Below are positions 9,455 through 20,101 of a DNA stretch of 64,000 nucleotides, piece by piece (the first letter of the stretch is position 1; each line of letters starts with the position of its first letter). The stretch spans positions 223,021,741 through 223,085,740 of the forward strand of contig CM041465.1 in NCBI GenBank assembly GCA_023213395.1. Direction: 5' to 3'. Position numbers and translations under genes: made by a program. The stretch comes from Cycas panzhihuaensis. Taxonomy: Eukaryota; Cycadophyta. The notes beneath the pieces are model-generated. The model did no database searches. It was not told the DNA's origin and saw only the letters and a program-made list of their open reading frames with translations.

Positions 9455-10039
9455 TACAATTGCCACGTTAACATAGCTTTCTTCGCATAACAAAGTAAAT
9501 GAATGGTATTACTTGGTAACAATTCTGTCTTGCATCAATCACTATCACTAGCTTGGCATTATTTACATCAACAATGGCCTTAGGGTTTCACCCTCTACAA
9601 GCAGAATTTTAGTCTAGCAATTGGCTTTACGAAGCCACCTCCACACAACTGGTGAACATGCAAAACATTGAGATTGACAACCAACCTGCTCTGATACTAT
9701 GTTGAATTATTTAATAGAGATCAGTCAATATCAAGAACATTGAAACAAGCATCATGAACATACTGGAAATAGCATTAACTCATAATCAGAATGTCTATAT
9801 CATAATGACTTCATAACAATGACTCCACAATAATCTCCATCTTGACTCTACCTTGCTCACTTATTTATACACCACAAGTGAGAATATGTAGTATGAGGTG
9901 TGGGATATGTGGGATCCACCAACCTCTAACACAACCAATGATATATCACCTATTAATTGACCAATAAACTATAGACCACCTATTTGCACAAATGTGCATT
10001 ACAATAATATTCTAATATTTGACTCTCTAAAGTTTAACA
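9455..10039 (-). mobile_element. F' fragment: LTR plus start of the interior of an F-type element
   Basis: LTR at 9700-10039 (340 bp, TGTTGAATT...AGTTTAACA), homologous in reverse to the F LTRs at 45301 and 56599. A primer site (TAGTATCAGAGCAGG on the minus strand) lies at about 9686-9698. About 230 bp of interior matches the F leader (shared ggtggct..agccaattgctaga and gattgatgcaaga). The rest is missing; element E starts at 9454, so E probably inserted here and the remainder lies left of the window. Confidence 0.75.
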
Positions 10040-10044
10040 TCACC

Positions 10045-10640
10045 CTACTGCAAATAAATTTGCTCTTCTTGAAGTAAGAGACTCTTAAGCTGATTGAAAG
10101 TCATTGTAGTCAATGTGTCGTTCCTTGTGATTGACGAGATGAATCCATTATACTCCTTTGGCAAAGCATGCGATGTGGAAGTTACAAGTTCATCCCTTGA
10201 AGCTAGTTTACCAAGAGTATTTAACTCATTACAAATTTCTTTGATAACAGATAAAAATACCAACATGGACTTTACAAATTTTAAAGAATACAATTTTGCT
10301 TTAATCATCATGATGCGAGTCTCATTTTGCCTTTCATATATTGAATTCAAAATATTCCAAGCTTTTTTTGAGGTACGAGTGCATGCAATGTTTTGATCTA
10401 CATTCACATCAACAATCATGTGGAGAAATGCTAAGGCAATCTCATCCTTAGCCTCCTAAGCAGTAACTAAAACAAGATCAGGATGAATAAGTACATTACT
10501 ATCATTTGGGCTTTCAATAGGTACAAGTTTGGGATTTTTCCCAGAAACAAATGCCCTAAATTCATTCATATCAACAGATTTTGTGTTTGCCTCTTGCATT
10601 CCTGATAGTTATCTTATCCATTCAGTTCAATGGTACATGC
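10045..10640 (-). pseudogene. gag: Gag of G' (partial)
   Basis: The longest clean stretch is 10419-10045, a copia UBN2-type capsid segment (SIYERQNETRIMMIKAKLY, then LPKEYNGFISSITR). It is about two-thirds identical by eye to G gag at 50790-51180. The N-terminal part (10640-10420) is broken by a stop. The frame is cut at 10045 by the F' LTR, before any zinc knuckle. Confidence 0.82.
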
Positions 10641-12538
10641 ATTAAGCATGTTGATAGCAGCAATAATGTTAAAGTTGATTAAAAGGTCTTGAAGCTAGTA
10701 GATGACTTAGAGACTCAAAGCTTTTGTTACTTAAGTTCCACCTTTGAACACATCAATAACTCTGATCTTACAAGAAGATCCAACAACTGAAGAGAGTGAT
10801 GAAGGATGGAGGACTAGGCTAATAGTTGGTCCAACCCTGATCTTTATAGATAGATCCAACAGTTGGCTAAGTCAAATCTAGGACAAGGCTAGGTAGAGTT
10901 GTTCTACACAGATGCGTCATGCTTTCTTTGGGATTTTCAACCCCAATAACACCTTTTTCGAACTCCTTTTTTTCCAAGAAAATCTCAATTGTCGTGCATT
11001 GATTGTATAGATAGTTGGTCCCCTAGGGAATGCACCAAGCTTGAAATTATAGAGGCAAGGTTTTAACCTTTTTCGAGCCTTCTCACAAAATTTTAAAGGT
11101 TTAAGTCGACTTAGACAAATTTGCTTAGGTGAATGATGTTGCTGCTTATAATGCTCAATGAAATGGCTTCAAATTGGAGTGATTTGAGTACATGAAAATT
11201 AACACAAAGCGTCTACAAAAGCACTTAAAGAAATATCAGAAAGTGCTAAGTGTCCAATGATAAATTGCTTGCTTTAATATAGTGCCTTTAGTGGTTTCAT
11301 TTTAAGTGCAAATAAATGACCACTTAAAAAAAATTTAATGAGATGCACCAAGTAGACAACAACCATTAAAGTGTTAGGACTTTAAATAGTTCTAACTAGA
11401 CTAAAAAGAAAAAGTGATTTTATTAAAAAATAGTGTTTTTTGCCCTTTTTGATAACTAAGACATCAAGGTCACCTTGCAAGGAGCCTTATAAAATCATTC
11501 ACAATGTGAATTTATCACTATTGAGTACAAGAGATTATTAAAAATCACTTGTTTTGAGTTAAAAAACACATTTGCAATTTTTGTAATGTGTTAATAAACT
11601 CAAAAATGAAAGTAAAGCTGAAAATGCTTTAATAAAGTGATTAAATGTAATGAAAATCACTTGAAAATTAATAACTATAAAAAGAACCCTTTATTAGAAA
11701 GGGAATATTCCTTAGCATATACTCAATTGTATAACCCAAAGTATGTTTTATAAAGTTAATCTAATTTTTGGTTGAAAATGAAATTTCGACGAACTAGAAC
11801 GGTGACGCAACTCCATGAGGACACAGAGGCTTGTAACTTTCGATAGAATGGTCAGATCAAGACAAAACATTAGATCGAGGCTCATATTGCCAAAAGGATG
11901 CTACATCTCAATTTTGAGCTCCATTTGTCAAGTGTAGAAAGAGAACAAACCACAAACACAATTGGAAGTCGCATGGCAGATGGACAACTGTATGGTTGTT
12001 AAAGCTTAACTTGAGGATATAAAGCCCGATCTATAGCTTCAGATCTCTGCTCTGAGGACAATGCAACCTGTAGTAGTCAACAAAATGAGCTTGCAGTGAC
12101 AGATTCATAAGAAATGGGTATTTTTATTTAAAAAAATTTACCTTGCATACAAGAAATCCATCCAACACAGTAATGGCTTTTTGCATGTGAGGTGCAAATA
12201 GAGATGAATAGAGTTAGGGCTGGTTTTCAGCTAACAAACAAAGATTCTTTAGTGACCTGCTAGTAAACTTGCAAAAATAAATTTTTATTTGCAGAAAATC
12301 AAAGAAAAATTGTTGATTTTTGAATTATTTTCCAACTGCACTTAATAAAACAAGTTTGAAAAAATTTCAAAAAGTAAAATAATTGATCTCTAGCCTGCAA
12401 ATATCCAATAAATGGTGAGAAAGTTTAGAAAATAATTCAAACTCAGCCTTGAATCACCTTTGGAGAGTCAAGGTCGTCACCAAGGGTTTGGAACCCTCTC
12501 ACAAATCTAAAAAACTAGCAAAAAAACTCCTTTACACG
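10641..12538 (-). other. Long leader of G'
   Basis: About 1.9 kb, AT-rich, with many short repeats of the aaaatcact / aagtgctt type and no domain that I can recognise. It corresponds to the 2.65 kb leader of G (51393-54044). Confidence 0.5.
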
Positions 12539-12555
12539 GCTCTGATACCAAATAT

Positions 12556-13096
12556 TGACAATGGTGGCATTAAGCTTATGGCCCTTAGGATCTAAAATAG
12601 AGGAAAGTCTGTTATAAGAATGAAGATGATTAGCATCTAATCAAGCAAGCATGGAGATGAACACATAAGCAAGCATAAGCATAATGATCACAAGCATGAG
12701 GACACAACTATGGAGGAGAAGAAATTGATCCAACTCCAAATAAATAAGAAGCTTAGATTAACAAGAATAGTAGCATAACAATACAACACTCTCATGATTT
12801 ATACAAGAGGATTGGTTTCAATATATAGAGACTTAGGAGCGTTGCATGTTTGACAAATGTCAAACATGAAAGCCAACTAGTTGCATGTAGGACAAATGTC
12901 CCCTTGAGCTCTTTTGTGAGCACAAGTGCATGAGGGCACATTAACCCTCAAGTTACAACATTGTGCAACTAGAAAGAATGTGGGTGCGTACTTTATCACA
13001 TTAAGTGATAAGTCACACTAACATAAAGTTACATAAAGTACATTAATAAAACATTATAAAGTATAACACTTAACATTTAAACATAAAGGTTTAACA
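12556..13096 (-). repeat. 5' LTR of G'
   Basis: About 541 bp, TGACAATGG...GGTTTAACA, homologous to the 553 bp G LTR at 46669 (shared gcatgtaggacaaatgtcc-like and aagtgataagtcac segments). The right edge lies in the integrase region of Ty3 element J. Confidence 0.75.
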
Positions 13097-14140
13097 TGGC
13101 CTGCATCCAATATGACATTTGCCTTGTTTCTTCGAACTAGATTAACTAGAGTAATCTTTCACAAAGTGAATCCTCATCCCCCAAACGACAAGTAAGAACT
13201 ATACAAAGGCTTGGATATCAAATTCGTAAGGAACTATTGCTTCTAACCCATAAACCAATTGAAAGGGAGTTTGCCTAACGACCCTCTTATATGTTGTATA
13301 GGAGGCCCACAATATTGAAGGAAAATTTTCTGCCCAATTAGATTGCCCAACATCATAATTTTTTCATAAATAACTCTCAATAATTTTGTTGGAACTTTCT
13401 ACTTGGCCATTTGGATGGGGTTAATATGGCATGGATTTTCAATGGCTGATCAGGGTTGTTGTGAGTTCCTGGATGACAACATTGAGAAAATGGGAGCCTT
13501 GATCACTTACTAGTTTTGATGGACACCTAAATCTCGTTAGAATTGCTTCGAATAAGAATCGTGTTGTATTCTAGGCATCAACATTCTTGAGTGGTCTTGC
13601 TTCCACTTAGTCACATAGTCTGTAGCAACCAATATGCATATGCCTTGTGATCTTCGGGCGGTAGGACGTATGGGGCCAACAAAACCTATTCCCCATTTCT
13701 TGAATGGAGCGAAGGGTAGAATGGGATTAAGGGGATGGAAATCTTGATGTCGTAGTTTCCCAATCTACTGGCAATAGTCAGATTTCGTAATCCAATTCCT
13801 TGTATCTTCGAATAATGTTGGCCACCATAACCCTGCATTTAGTATTGTCTAGCAAGTTGCTTCATTGAGCCAAAGTTTATAGAGTTCCCATTAAATGAGT
13901 TGGTAGGGTTTGTCTTTTTTTTCATTGAATGTTTTCTTCCTATTTTGTTTAGCCCTAGTGGTAACTCTCTGATAGATAAGTATTCTAGAATGCCTTCATA
14001 CCATTCTATTGCAATTGTATCAACTTTGAACAAATGAGCATCTAGAAAGTCATCAGAAACTCTAATTGCTTCCTCACCGTTGTTAACTCTAGATAATTGG
14101 GCAGGTATTACATGAGGTTTCCCAGGTTTTACCACAATCT
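13097..14140 (-). pseudogene. pol: Ty3 element J: integrase and preceding linker
   Basis: Minus strand. 14135-13839 gives the linker after RNase H, starting VKPGKPHVIPAQLSR, the usual Ty3 tail with L-S-R. The integrase core follows to about 13130: LVSDQGSHFLN with the second catalytic Asp, then a P-N-G-Q-V-E-S segment with the catalytic Glu. Several stops are present. Element H interrupts the linker exactly between K-I and V-V-K-P-G, and element G' cuts the integrase C terminus. The enzyme would insert cDNA into chromosomes, but this copy is dead. Confidence 0.82.
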
Positions 14141-14532
14141 TGTTAGACTATAATGTTTAATGTTGTATGTGTCTAAGTAAGTGTGTCTTAGGGTCAATAG
14201 TCATAGTCCTAAGTATTAGGGTCTAAGAGTTATTTATTAGTATAATATTATGTGGGAAGATAAGAGCTCATTGGTTAGTTAGTTAGTGTAATGTCATTGG
14301 CTAGGTTAGAGGTAATTATCCCACATGCATTACATCTCTTGTATGTTCTCGCACCTATTTTGTATATAAAGGTGGTTGAGGTAGTGTATGAAAACAAGTG
14401 ATCATTGGGACTCATGTTGAGTCTATGGTGCATTAATGTTCTGATATAATCTGTTTGTGTTATGTTAATACAAGCATTGCCTTGTTCATTGATATTGTTG
14501 GAGTTGAAAACTTTCCATGTTAAAATCTAACA
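14141..14532 (+). repeat. 5' LTR of element H
   Basis: 392 bp with perfect 7 bp inverted ends. TATATAAA at 14363-14370 is a good promoter candidate. Followed directly by the primer site. Confidence 0.93.
14363..14370 (+). promoter_or_regulatory. TATA box in the H 5' LTR
   Basis: TATATAAA about 220 bp into the LTR. The 3' LTR keeps it at 18214-18221. Transcription would start shortly downstream and read through the captured fragments. Confidence 0.6.
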
Positions 14533-14919
14533 TGGTATTAGAGCAGTCCATCCTGCAGTAAGAAGAAGATTGAGAGAGAAGAAGTCCAGTAAAGGACAAA
14601 GTGTTCAAGCAAGGAGGTGGCTCCGTTCAAGTTAGTTACCAAATCTGGAGATCAAATTAAAAGAGAAGGTTCAAGGACCTGTGTGCTAGGCTTGCTGTGA
14701 GGAGGTTTTGTTTGTGAACTGCCCAGATTACTCTATCTAAGCGTCTCTCCTTCTTAGCTAATAGAGGATTTAGACACTCGATTATTAACAAAGGTCTATC
14801 CAGCATGCCAAGCTTCGTTTCTGGACCTGCAGTACAATCACCAATAATATAAGGTTTGGGTTGAGTAAAAGTAGATCGCAAACTATGGTGCAGAGAAACC
14901 TTGGATCAAGCTATTTGTT

Positions 14920-15125
14920 GTTGAAGACATTGACTCAGGTACTGTCAACCATCACGCCATTTGGAGCAATCACCTTGGCTTTGTAAATCGAGGTAGGAGG
15001 GCCCACATTGGTGACAGTTCTTATGAAGAACGTTGAGAGTTTGGAAGATTTGGTCTAATAAAAAACTACAGAGAATGAAGGATAATTGAGTTTCCTTGGA
15101 TGTCCTCTACGAGCAGGGTAGTTAA
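14920..15125 (-). pseudogene. Captured subtilase C-terminal fragment in element H
   Basis: On the minus strand the translation reads KLNYPSFSVVF and, about 15 codons later, RTVTNVGPPTSIYKAKV followed by APNGVMV. This is the highly conserved start of the fibronectin-like C-terminal domain of plant subtilisin-like proteases (SBT family; secreted serine proteases). One or two stops are present and the catalytic domain is absent, so it is not functional. It lies antisense to H, between primer site and gag-like ORF, and is not part of any retroelement. Neighbouring bases (14657-14900 and 15130-15820) show nothing that I recognise and may be intron or flank carried along. Confidence 0.82.
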
Positions 15126-15823
15126 TAGGCTTATGTGTGATAATAAGAATGACTTGTATGGATTTTGCAATTTGGGCTGTGCTCCATTTCTGTAGGCGCT
15201 GTTAATTCCACCAAAGAAGCTCATCTCCTTTCCCTGGTTTGTTTGGGTGGAACAATCGATTCATTTATACTTTCTTGAGGTCCATTTAGGTCCTGTTTTG
15301 ATTCTATATATCGTTCATGTATTAATGTTTGGAGCGTTTCTAGCATTCACTTGCCCTTCACCAACATTCAACTTGTCGTCTAAGCATTCACTTGATCAGC
15401 ATATAGTTTGCTGTCTGGGGTTGATATTTGAAGGAGGTTCTACTGGAATGGCTGGATTGCTGGCCCTCACATATACAATTGTTGTAACTGTTGAAATCAT
15501 GTTTCACGTCACGATGATGTCATTTCCAAAGCCTTCTAGGTCTGTGCATTAGAGTTGCTGCCTTTCACCTTGGTTCTTTTCATAAAATGCCACGTATGTA
15601 GGTCTGTCTTCACACAGTGGATGATATCTTTAATGTGTAGTGCTTATATGCGAGCTTTGCTACAGTATTCATACTTGTATATGCTGTGCTGTATAAGAAT
15701 AATTTTATGAAGTTATTGGGTGCCAATTGAGTCTGAGTTTTGCAGGATAAGGAGAGTCTGATTATTAAGGATAGTTGTATCCACGTCATCCTCTTCCTTG
15801 ATGTTTTTATTATTCAAGTTGAG

Positions 15824-16040
15824 CACAAGTTCAATCCATGAATGAACAGATCATAGAACTGAAGCTTTCTGTAGACAATGTGGAGAGGAAAGAGATTTCT
15901 ACCTTGCTAAACTTCGAGATGTTGAAATTCTTTGCCAGGACCCGAACTTGGAACATCTTCTAGTGGCAATAACTGTTCAGGAAATTTTGTATGTTACAGA
16001 TAATAATAATTCTGTACTTGCTAAAACTCAGGTCATAGTT
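15824..16040 (+). pseudogene. Captured EB1 (microtubule plus-end protein) C-terminal fragment in element H
   Basis: The plus-strand translation gives MNEQIIELKLSVDNVE, then after a small frameshift near 15890 DFYLAKLRDVEILCQ and EILYVTD. This is the EB homology domain of plant EB1: the coiled coil ending in E-R-D-F-Y-F-x-K-L-R-D, then I-L-Y-A-T-D. In the host this domain dimerises and binds partner proteins at microtubule plus ends. The N-terminal calponin-homology domain is missing. I see no intron inside the fragment. It is in the sense direction of H. Confidence 0.85.
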
Positions 16041-16400
16041 AGAAGAGCTTCATTAGCAGGCATTTCTGGCAAACTATTATTACTTGATGATTTTGCAGTT
16101 TGGAGTGTCTCTTCAGCAGCAGTTATAGTGAGATCTGTCCTACTAGCTTGTAGTTTTTCAACATCCAGATTTCTTGTAGCATGATATACTTTGTTTGTTT
16201 CATGTGAAGTAGAAGCATCTAACATGACTACTTCTGATGTATGAGCCTCTGAGATGATTTGTGATGTATTATGGGAGCTCCTGGTGTCTTATATAACCTA
16301 TCACTCTCAGCAGCAGTGTGGCCTATATTAATTGCCTCATGACAAAATGTTTTGTTGCCATCCCCTATGACTTCAGATTTGTCTAAGGCAAGCAAAGGAG
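16028..16400 (-). pseudogene. Third host-like fragment in element H, unknown protein
   Basis: The minus strand is open over most of this stretch with one frameshift near 16235. It reads as a hydrophilic, plausible protein (ALDKSEVIGDGNKTF, then after the shift MLDASTSHETNKVYHA and SSNNSLPEMPANEAL). It abuts the EB1 fragment head-on. I do not recognise the family. The protein-like composition and the place next to two identified host fragments suggest it was captured too. Confidence 0.4.
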
Positions 16401-16539
16401 ATTTCGATCAAAATTTGATTGATAGCAAGGGAAGAAGGACAAATTATTTAGTAGAGATATTTGGCTTTTCATAGTTATGAAGACATAAATTTTGAGAAAT
16501 GTTCTCTTGCTCATCTTAGCCACACAATATGGAGTTAAG

Positions 16540-17485
16540 TCAGGTCATTACCTTTGTGCTAGAAAAGAATGAACATTGAGTAATAGACACCAACATAGTT
16601 TTGCCTAAATATGTTGAAGTCAATTTTCGGATTTGGAAAATTAAAATGGTATGTGTTTTAAGAATAAAAGGATTATGGAACATTGTGCTTGGAAGAGTTT
16701 CAATTAATGAAGAAGGGGAGGTAACATTCTAAAAGAAAAATAGGGTAGCCGTTGATGCAATGGTTGCAGCTTTTGACAAGGAGAACCTTTATCCTTCATA
16801 CCACTTCCTTGTCCAAGGTCTTCAAAATATTGACTGAACTGAAGACGCTTGGAATTTTCTAGCAGAAGTACATGAAAAGGGTCTTGAAAAAGTGCAAAAG
16901 AGTATCAGAAGGACAAGAAACCAAAGGAAGAAGCTGAAGAGGAAAGTTAAAAATCAATCTGATTCTGGTAAGGTTAATCCATACATAGATATTCCTAAAG
17001 CGAGTGAAAGGTTGAAATCTAATGAAGACTTGGGTTCACCAAATGTCTTGAGCCTCACCAAGATGACAAAAAGGTCCAAAAGAGCAGAAGTTGAAGAATC
17101 TAAACCTCAATCTTTGGAGGTAATACTTCATGGAGACACATGCACCTTGACAGAAAGTATGGGTAATATTATCCTAGTTTGTGTTGACAAATTCGTAGCT
17201 AGGATTAAAACAATGTCAGGACATACAATGATATGCACATATTGCAGACTATTTATGATTCCTCTCAACTTAGTCACATCTTCTATTTTCATCTTTGAAA
17301 GAATCCAAATTGTGACAGCATATCCTACAACAACTCTAGAAGGTTCTTTTAGAAAAAGAAGGAACACAAGCAGAATACTATATGATCAAAATCTTATCCA
17401 TCAAGTTAGTTGTCTGCTTTGGATAGGCTACTTAATCATGAGATTCAATCATGTCAAAGTAATGTCCAATTTTGTGTACCCATAG
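16540..17485 (+). pseudogene. Gag-like ORF of element H
   Basis: Starts MELSQVITFVLEKNE and goes on with F-R-I-W-K-I-K-M, LW and AFDKENLYPSYHFLVQGL. This aligns with element F at 55350-55740 (MELDDIIIFVPERNE, AFDKDNLPFSYHFLIHAI). The W-x-I-K-M ... LW pattern recalls the start of copia gag. After it comes a very basic stretch (RRTRNQRKKLKRKVKNQ at 16903-16955), then 150 residues that I cannot assign. No zinc knuckle is seen. About three stops break the first third; from 16892 to 17485 it is open. Confidence 0.65.
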
Positions 17486-17639
17486 TCAGGAAATGTGTGC
17501 ATATAATCATTATGAGAATCCTCATCATACTTGGTACAAAGAATTTTTTGGGTCACATGGAGAGGACAAGGTATCTTGCTAATTTTGAATGTGCATCCAA
17601 ACAGGCAAAATTAGGAAAGGGATCATTGTTGCTCCTTTC

Positions 17640-17990
17640 CTTTGAAGGAGGTGATCATTGGCTCGAGAAGTCAATACAAATAAGGAGGAATTTACTCGCT
17701 TCATGGAGTTGAAATCACATGTAATCATATTTTGATCTAGGAAGACCACACCCTCACCGGGAACACATAAGAAGGTTCATCAAACAAGAAACAGGAGGCA
17801 GCATAGCAGATACAACATACAGGTTTTACAACGTTTTGATTGAAGACAAAGCTTATGACATCGTCTTCAGAAAAATTCCAAGACTCAAGAAATGGAAGTT
17901 CAAACTCAAGTCAAGTCCTATGTCAATTTGTGTCAATCTTGTCATGTTGTCCTTAGTTATTGTAATCTCAACATTAAACATTAAGGGGAG
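17640..17990 (+). pseudogene. C-terminal domain of the H family protein (I-P-R-L motif)
   Basis: In the frame ending at the purine tract the translation gives HREHIRRFIKQETGGSIAD, then FRKIPRLKKWKFK, then a hydrophobic tail (VNLVMLSLVIVIS) and LNIKG over the purine tract. Element I (14-343) matches along this whole length; element F keeps the I-P-R-L part at 56530-56575. One stop lies upstream. Function unknown; the hydrophobic tail could anchor in a membrane. Confidence 0.6.
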
Positions 17991-17991
17991 G

Positions 17992-18383
17992 TGTTAGACT
18001 ATAATGTTTAATATTGTATGTGTCTAAGTAAGTGTGTCTTAGGGTCAATAGTCATAGTCCTAAGTATTAGGGTCTAAGAGTCATTTATTAGTATAATATT
18101 ATGTGGGAAGATAGAAGCTCATTGGTTAGTTAGTTAGTGTAATGTCATTGGCTAGGTTAGAGGTAATTGTCCCACATGCATTACATCTCTTGTATGTTCT
18201 CCCACCTATTTTGTATATAAAGGTGGTTGATGTAGTGTATGAAAATAAGTCATCATTGGGACTCATGTTGAGTCTATGGTGCATTAATGTTCTGATATAA
18301 TCTGTTTGTGTTATGTTAATACAAGCATTGCCTTGTTCATTGATATTGTTGGAGTTGAATGTTTTCCATGTTAAAATCTAACA
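17992..18383 (+). repeat. 3' LTR of element H
   Basis: 392 bp, same length as the 5' copy, with about 12 substitutions. TATATAAA at 18214-18221. The 4/5 target match GATCT follows. Confidence 0.93.
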
Positions 18384-18790
18384 GATCTTGAATGTAAATT
18401 CTTGGAACAACATGAGCCATATGTTGACTTGTCCTCGTAAATGTGGCTTATTAATCAAATAAAGGAGGGCTTAGTGGTCGACATAGAACAAAAATAGACG
18501 ACAATAGATAATATCAATATTTTTTGTAATGCGTAAACCATTCCAAGCCCTTCTCTTTCTATTATAGTGTAAGTTTTTCGCTCACGTTAGTTTCCTACTG
18601 GGGAATGCTATTGAGTTATCAATGTTTATCTTACCAAGTTGGGTTAATACACATCCAATTTCAAATTGCGAGGTGTCGACGTGGGCACAAAGCATTTTAT
18701 TCCAATTGGGGAATCATTGGATAGGTGTTGTTGCAACTGCTTTCTTTAAGGTTGTGTCTTGCCCTATCTCTACACGTGAACCACAAGAAC
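18384..18790 (-). pseudogene. pol: Ty3 element J: RNase H domain
   Basis: Minus strand, upstream half of the J pol region cut by element H. It contains F-P-N-W-N-K, then AHVDTSQFEIGCVLTQLGK (first catalytic Asp of RNase H), then FPSRKL and FYVDH. One or two stops. Homology fades near 18780-18790; the preceding RT end is not adjacent but seems to be at 30480-30596, on the far side of element K. Confidence 0.8.
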
Positions 18791-19092
18791 AACTAGATAA
18801 AGCAAGCACATGGAACACTAGATATGATGCAAAACATGATATTATTGGAAATAGGGAATTGTGTCTGATCCTCTCACAACTAGATGTAGGCCTGAATAGT
18901 ACACAAGATATACAGTTGTGGCGTCAAACCTGCTATAACAAGAAGACTTTACAATCCTTTATTTACGCACACACACCCCTTCTTAGACCGACTCCTTTTT
19001 ATACAAAAAATAGGTAGTTTGACTACTACTATTATATAAAAACAATCTAATAGTTTCTATACAACAAAACAACAAATTACGTTCTTGGCACC
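18777..19092. repeat. Possible LTR beside element K
   Basis: About 316 bp starting TGAACCACAAGAAC and ending GTTCTTGGCA, partly inverted ends. It holds TATA-like sequences on both strands (ttatataaaa at 19034; TATAAAAAGG on the minus strand at about 18994-19003). It could be the 3' LTR of K. A primer-like TTGGCACCAACTATG starting at 19085 would instead suggest a plus-strand 5' LTR. No partner copy is seen, so this is weak. Confidence 0.25.
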
Positions 19093-19117
19093 AACTATGA
19101 ATGGTTGCAATTTTGAT

Positions 19118-19465
19118 AACTTTTGCAATCTGGTCGCAACCTCACTCCCAACTGCAATTCGGTTGCAACTACTGCTCCAATTGCGATTTGGTCACAACTG
19201 CAACTCCAACTATGATCTAGTTTCAACCACAACTTCAACTGCGATCTAGTCGTAATTGTCGCTTCAACTGTGATCTGGTCGCAACCACAACTCCAACTGC
19301 GACCTGGTCATAATTGGCACTCCAACTACAATTAGGTTGCAACTGCAATTCCATTTGTGACCCAGTTACAACAGCTGTTCCAACTGCAATCTGGTCGCAA
19401 CCACAACTCCAACTATGACCTAGTTGCAACTGCAACTTCAATTGTGATCTGGTTGTGATCACAAC
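19118..19465. repeat. 29 bp minisatellite, 12 units
   Basis: Twelve head-to-tail units of 29 bp in exact register (units start at 19118, 19147, 19176, 19205 and so on to 19437), each about 70-85 percent like tccaactgcgatctggtcgc plus aaccacaac. Units contain the semi-palindrome GCGATCTGGTCGC. The open frame across it on the minus strand (19235-19585) is a by-product of the repeat. Confidence 0.9.
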
Positions 19466-20101
19466 TACGACCTCAGTAGCTCCAAAATATATGTATGCGA
19501 TTTCATCTGCACACATCTCCCTTGTCACAACTCCAACGAGTGTCCTCACTCGTTCCAAAATTTCAATTTTTTTTTTAACTCCCACTCCTTCCTCCCAAAA
19601 TTTTTGAACTGAGGATGTGGTGCCTCTTCCCTTTCCTTCTGCAACTTATTCATCGCTTGTTGTACATATTGTGGGTCTGGCCGCACAATAGTCAGAGGTA
19701 CTCAGATTCCTTGAGAACGATAGTGATCCACAAAAATGTTGACATCATGTAAGTCATCCAATTGCTTTAGAGTGGGTTTATTCCCAAAACGCATCTGCTC
19801 AATTTCTTGCATCAGCTCCTGATTCATCAATTTAGTTTGGTACTGATCCTATCTCAAATGAAAAATTTTACTCGAAAATCTGTTAGCATTCCTGGCTTCC
19901 TCCTGTGTTTCCAAAATCCAGGCTCCTAACTTATATATCACCTCACACAGTCTAGGAGGAGTGTCCTATTTAAAACTTGCCTTAAATGCTTGCATCCGAT
20001 GGTCAAAAGCATGTGTCTACTACCCACTCCATAATGAATTTCTTCAAGAAATCCAAATGAGCCTCAGTCGCAGTGAATTTCTCTTCTAAATTTTGGATCC
20101 T
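19466..20101 (-). other. 3' untranslated or decayed part of element K
   Basis: No domain recognised. The minus strand has a purine-rich run (GGGAGGAAGGAGTGGGAG, about 19580-19600) that could be a polypurine tract, but no TG LTR start follows it. Confidence 0.35.

Larger units (their letters stand above)
10040..13096 (-). mobile_element. G' fragment: 5' LTR, leader and gag of a G-type copia element
   Basis: On the minus strand: LTR (12556-13096), primer site (gctctgatacca at 12539-12550), a leader of about 1.9 kb, and gag up to 10045, where F' interrupts. Gag and leader match element G (the leader phrase ccccaataacacctttttcgaac occurs in both at about 10945 and 51660). The pol part should lie beyond F' and E to the left. 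Confidence 0.78.
14141..18383 (+). mobile_element. Element H: non-autonomous, gene-capturing LTR retrotransposon
   Basis: 4243 bp. Both LTRs are 392 bp, starting TGTTAGA and ending TCTAACA, with about 12 differences (3 percent). The primer site TGGTATTAGAGCAG is at 14533 and the purine tract taaggggagg at 17982-17991. Flanking 5-mers are AATCT (14136-14140) and GATCT (18384-18388). The interior has no RT, RNase H or integrase. It has three host-like fragments (14920-16400), a gag-like ORF (from 16540) and the family C-terminal domain. It splits the J pol frame, which is continuous without it. Confidence 0.92.

Noticed and set aside
14657-14881. 74-residue minus frame next to the subtilase fragment as a continuation of subtilase
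   Set aside because: I could not match it to the subtilase C terminus; it may be flank or another scrap, so I left it unassigned.
19118-19465. Evenly spaced repeats as a possible CRISPR array
   Set aside because: The units are contiguous with no unique spacers, and the window is clearly plant DNA.
19235-19585. Repetitive Q/L/S-rich minus-strand frame
   Set aside because: It is produced by the 29 bp minisatellite; a 29 bp unit shifts the frame each time, so no conserved protein repeat is expected.
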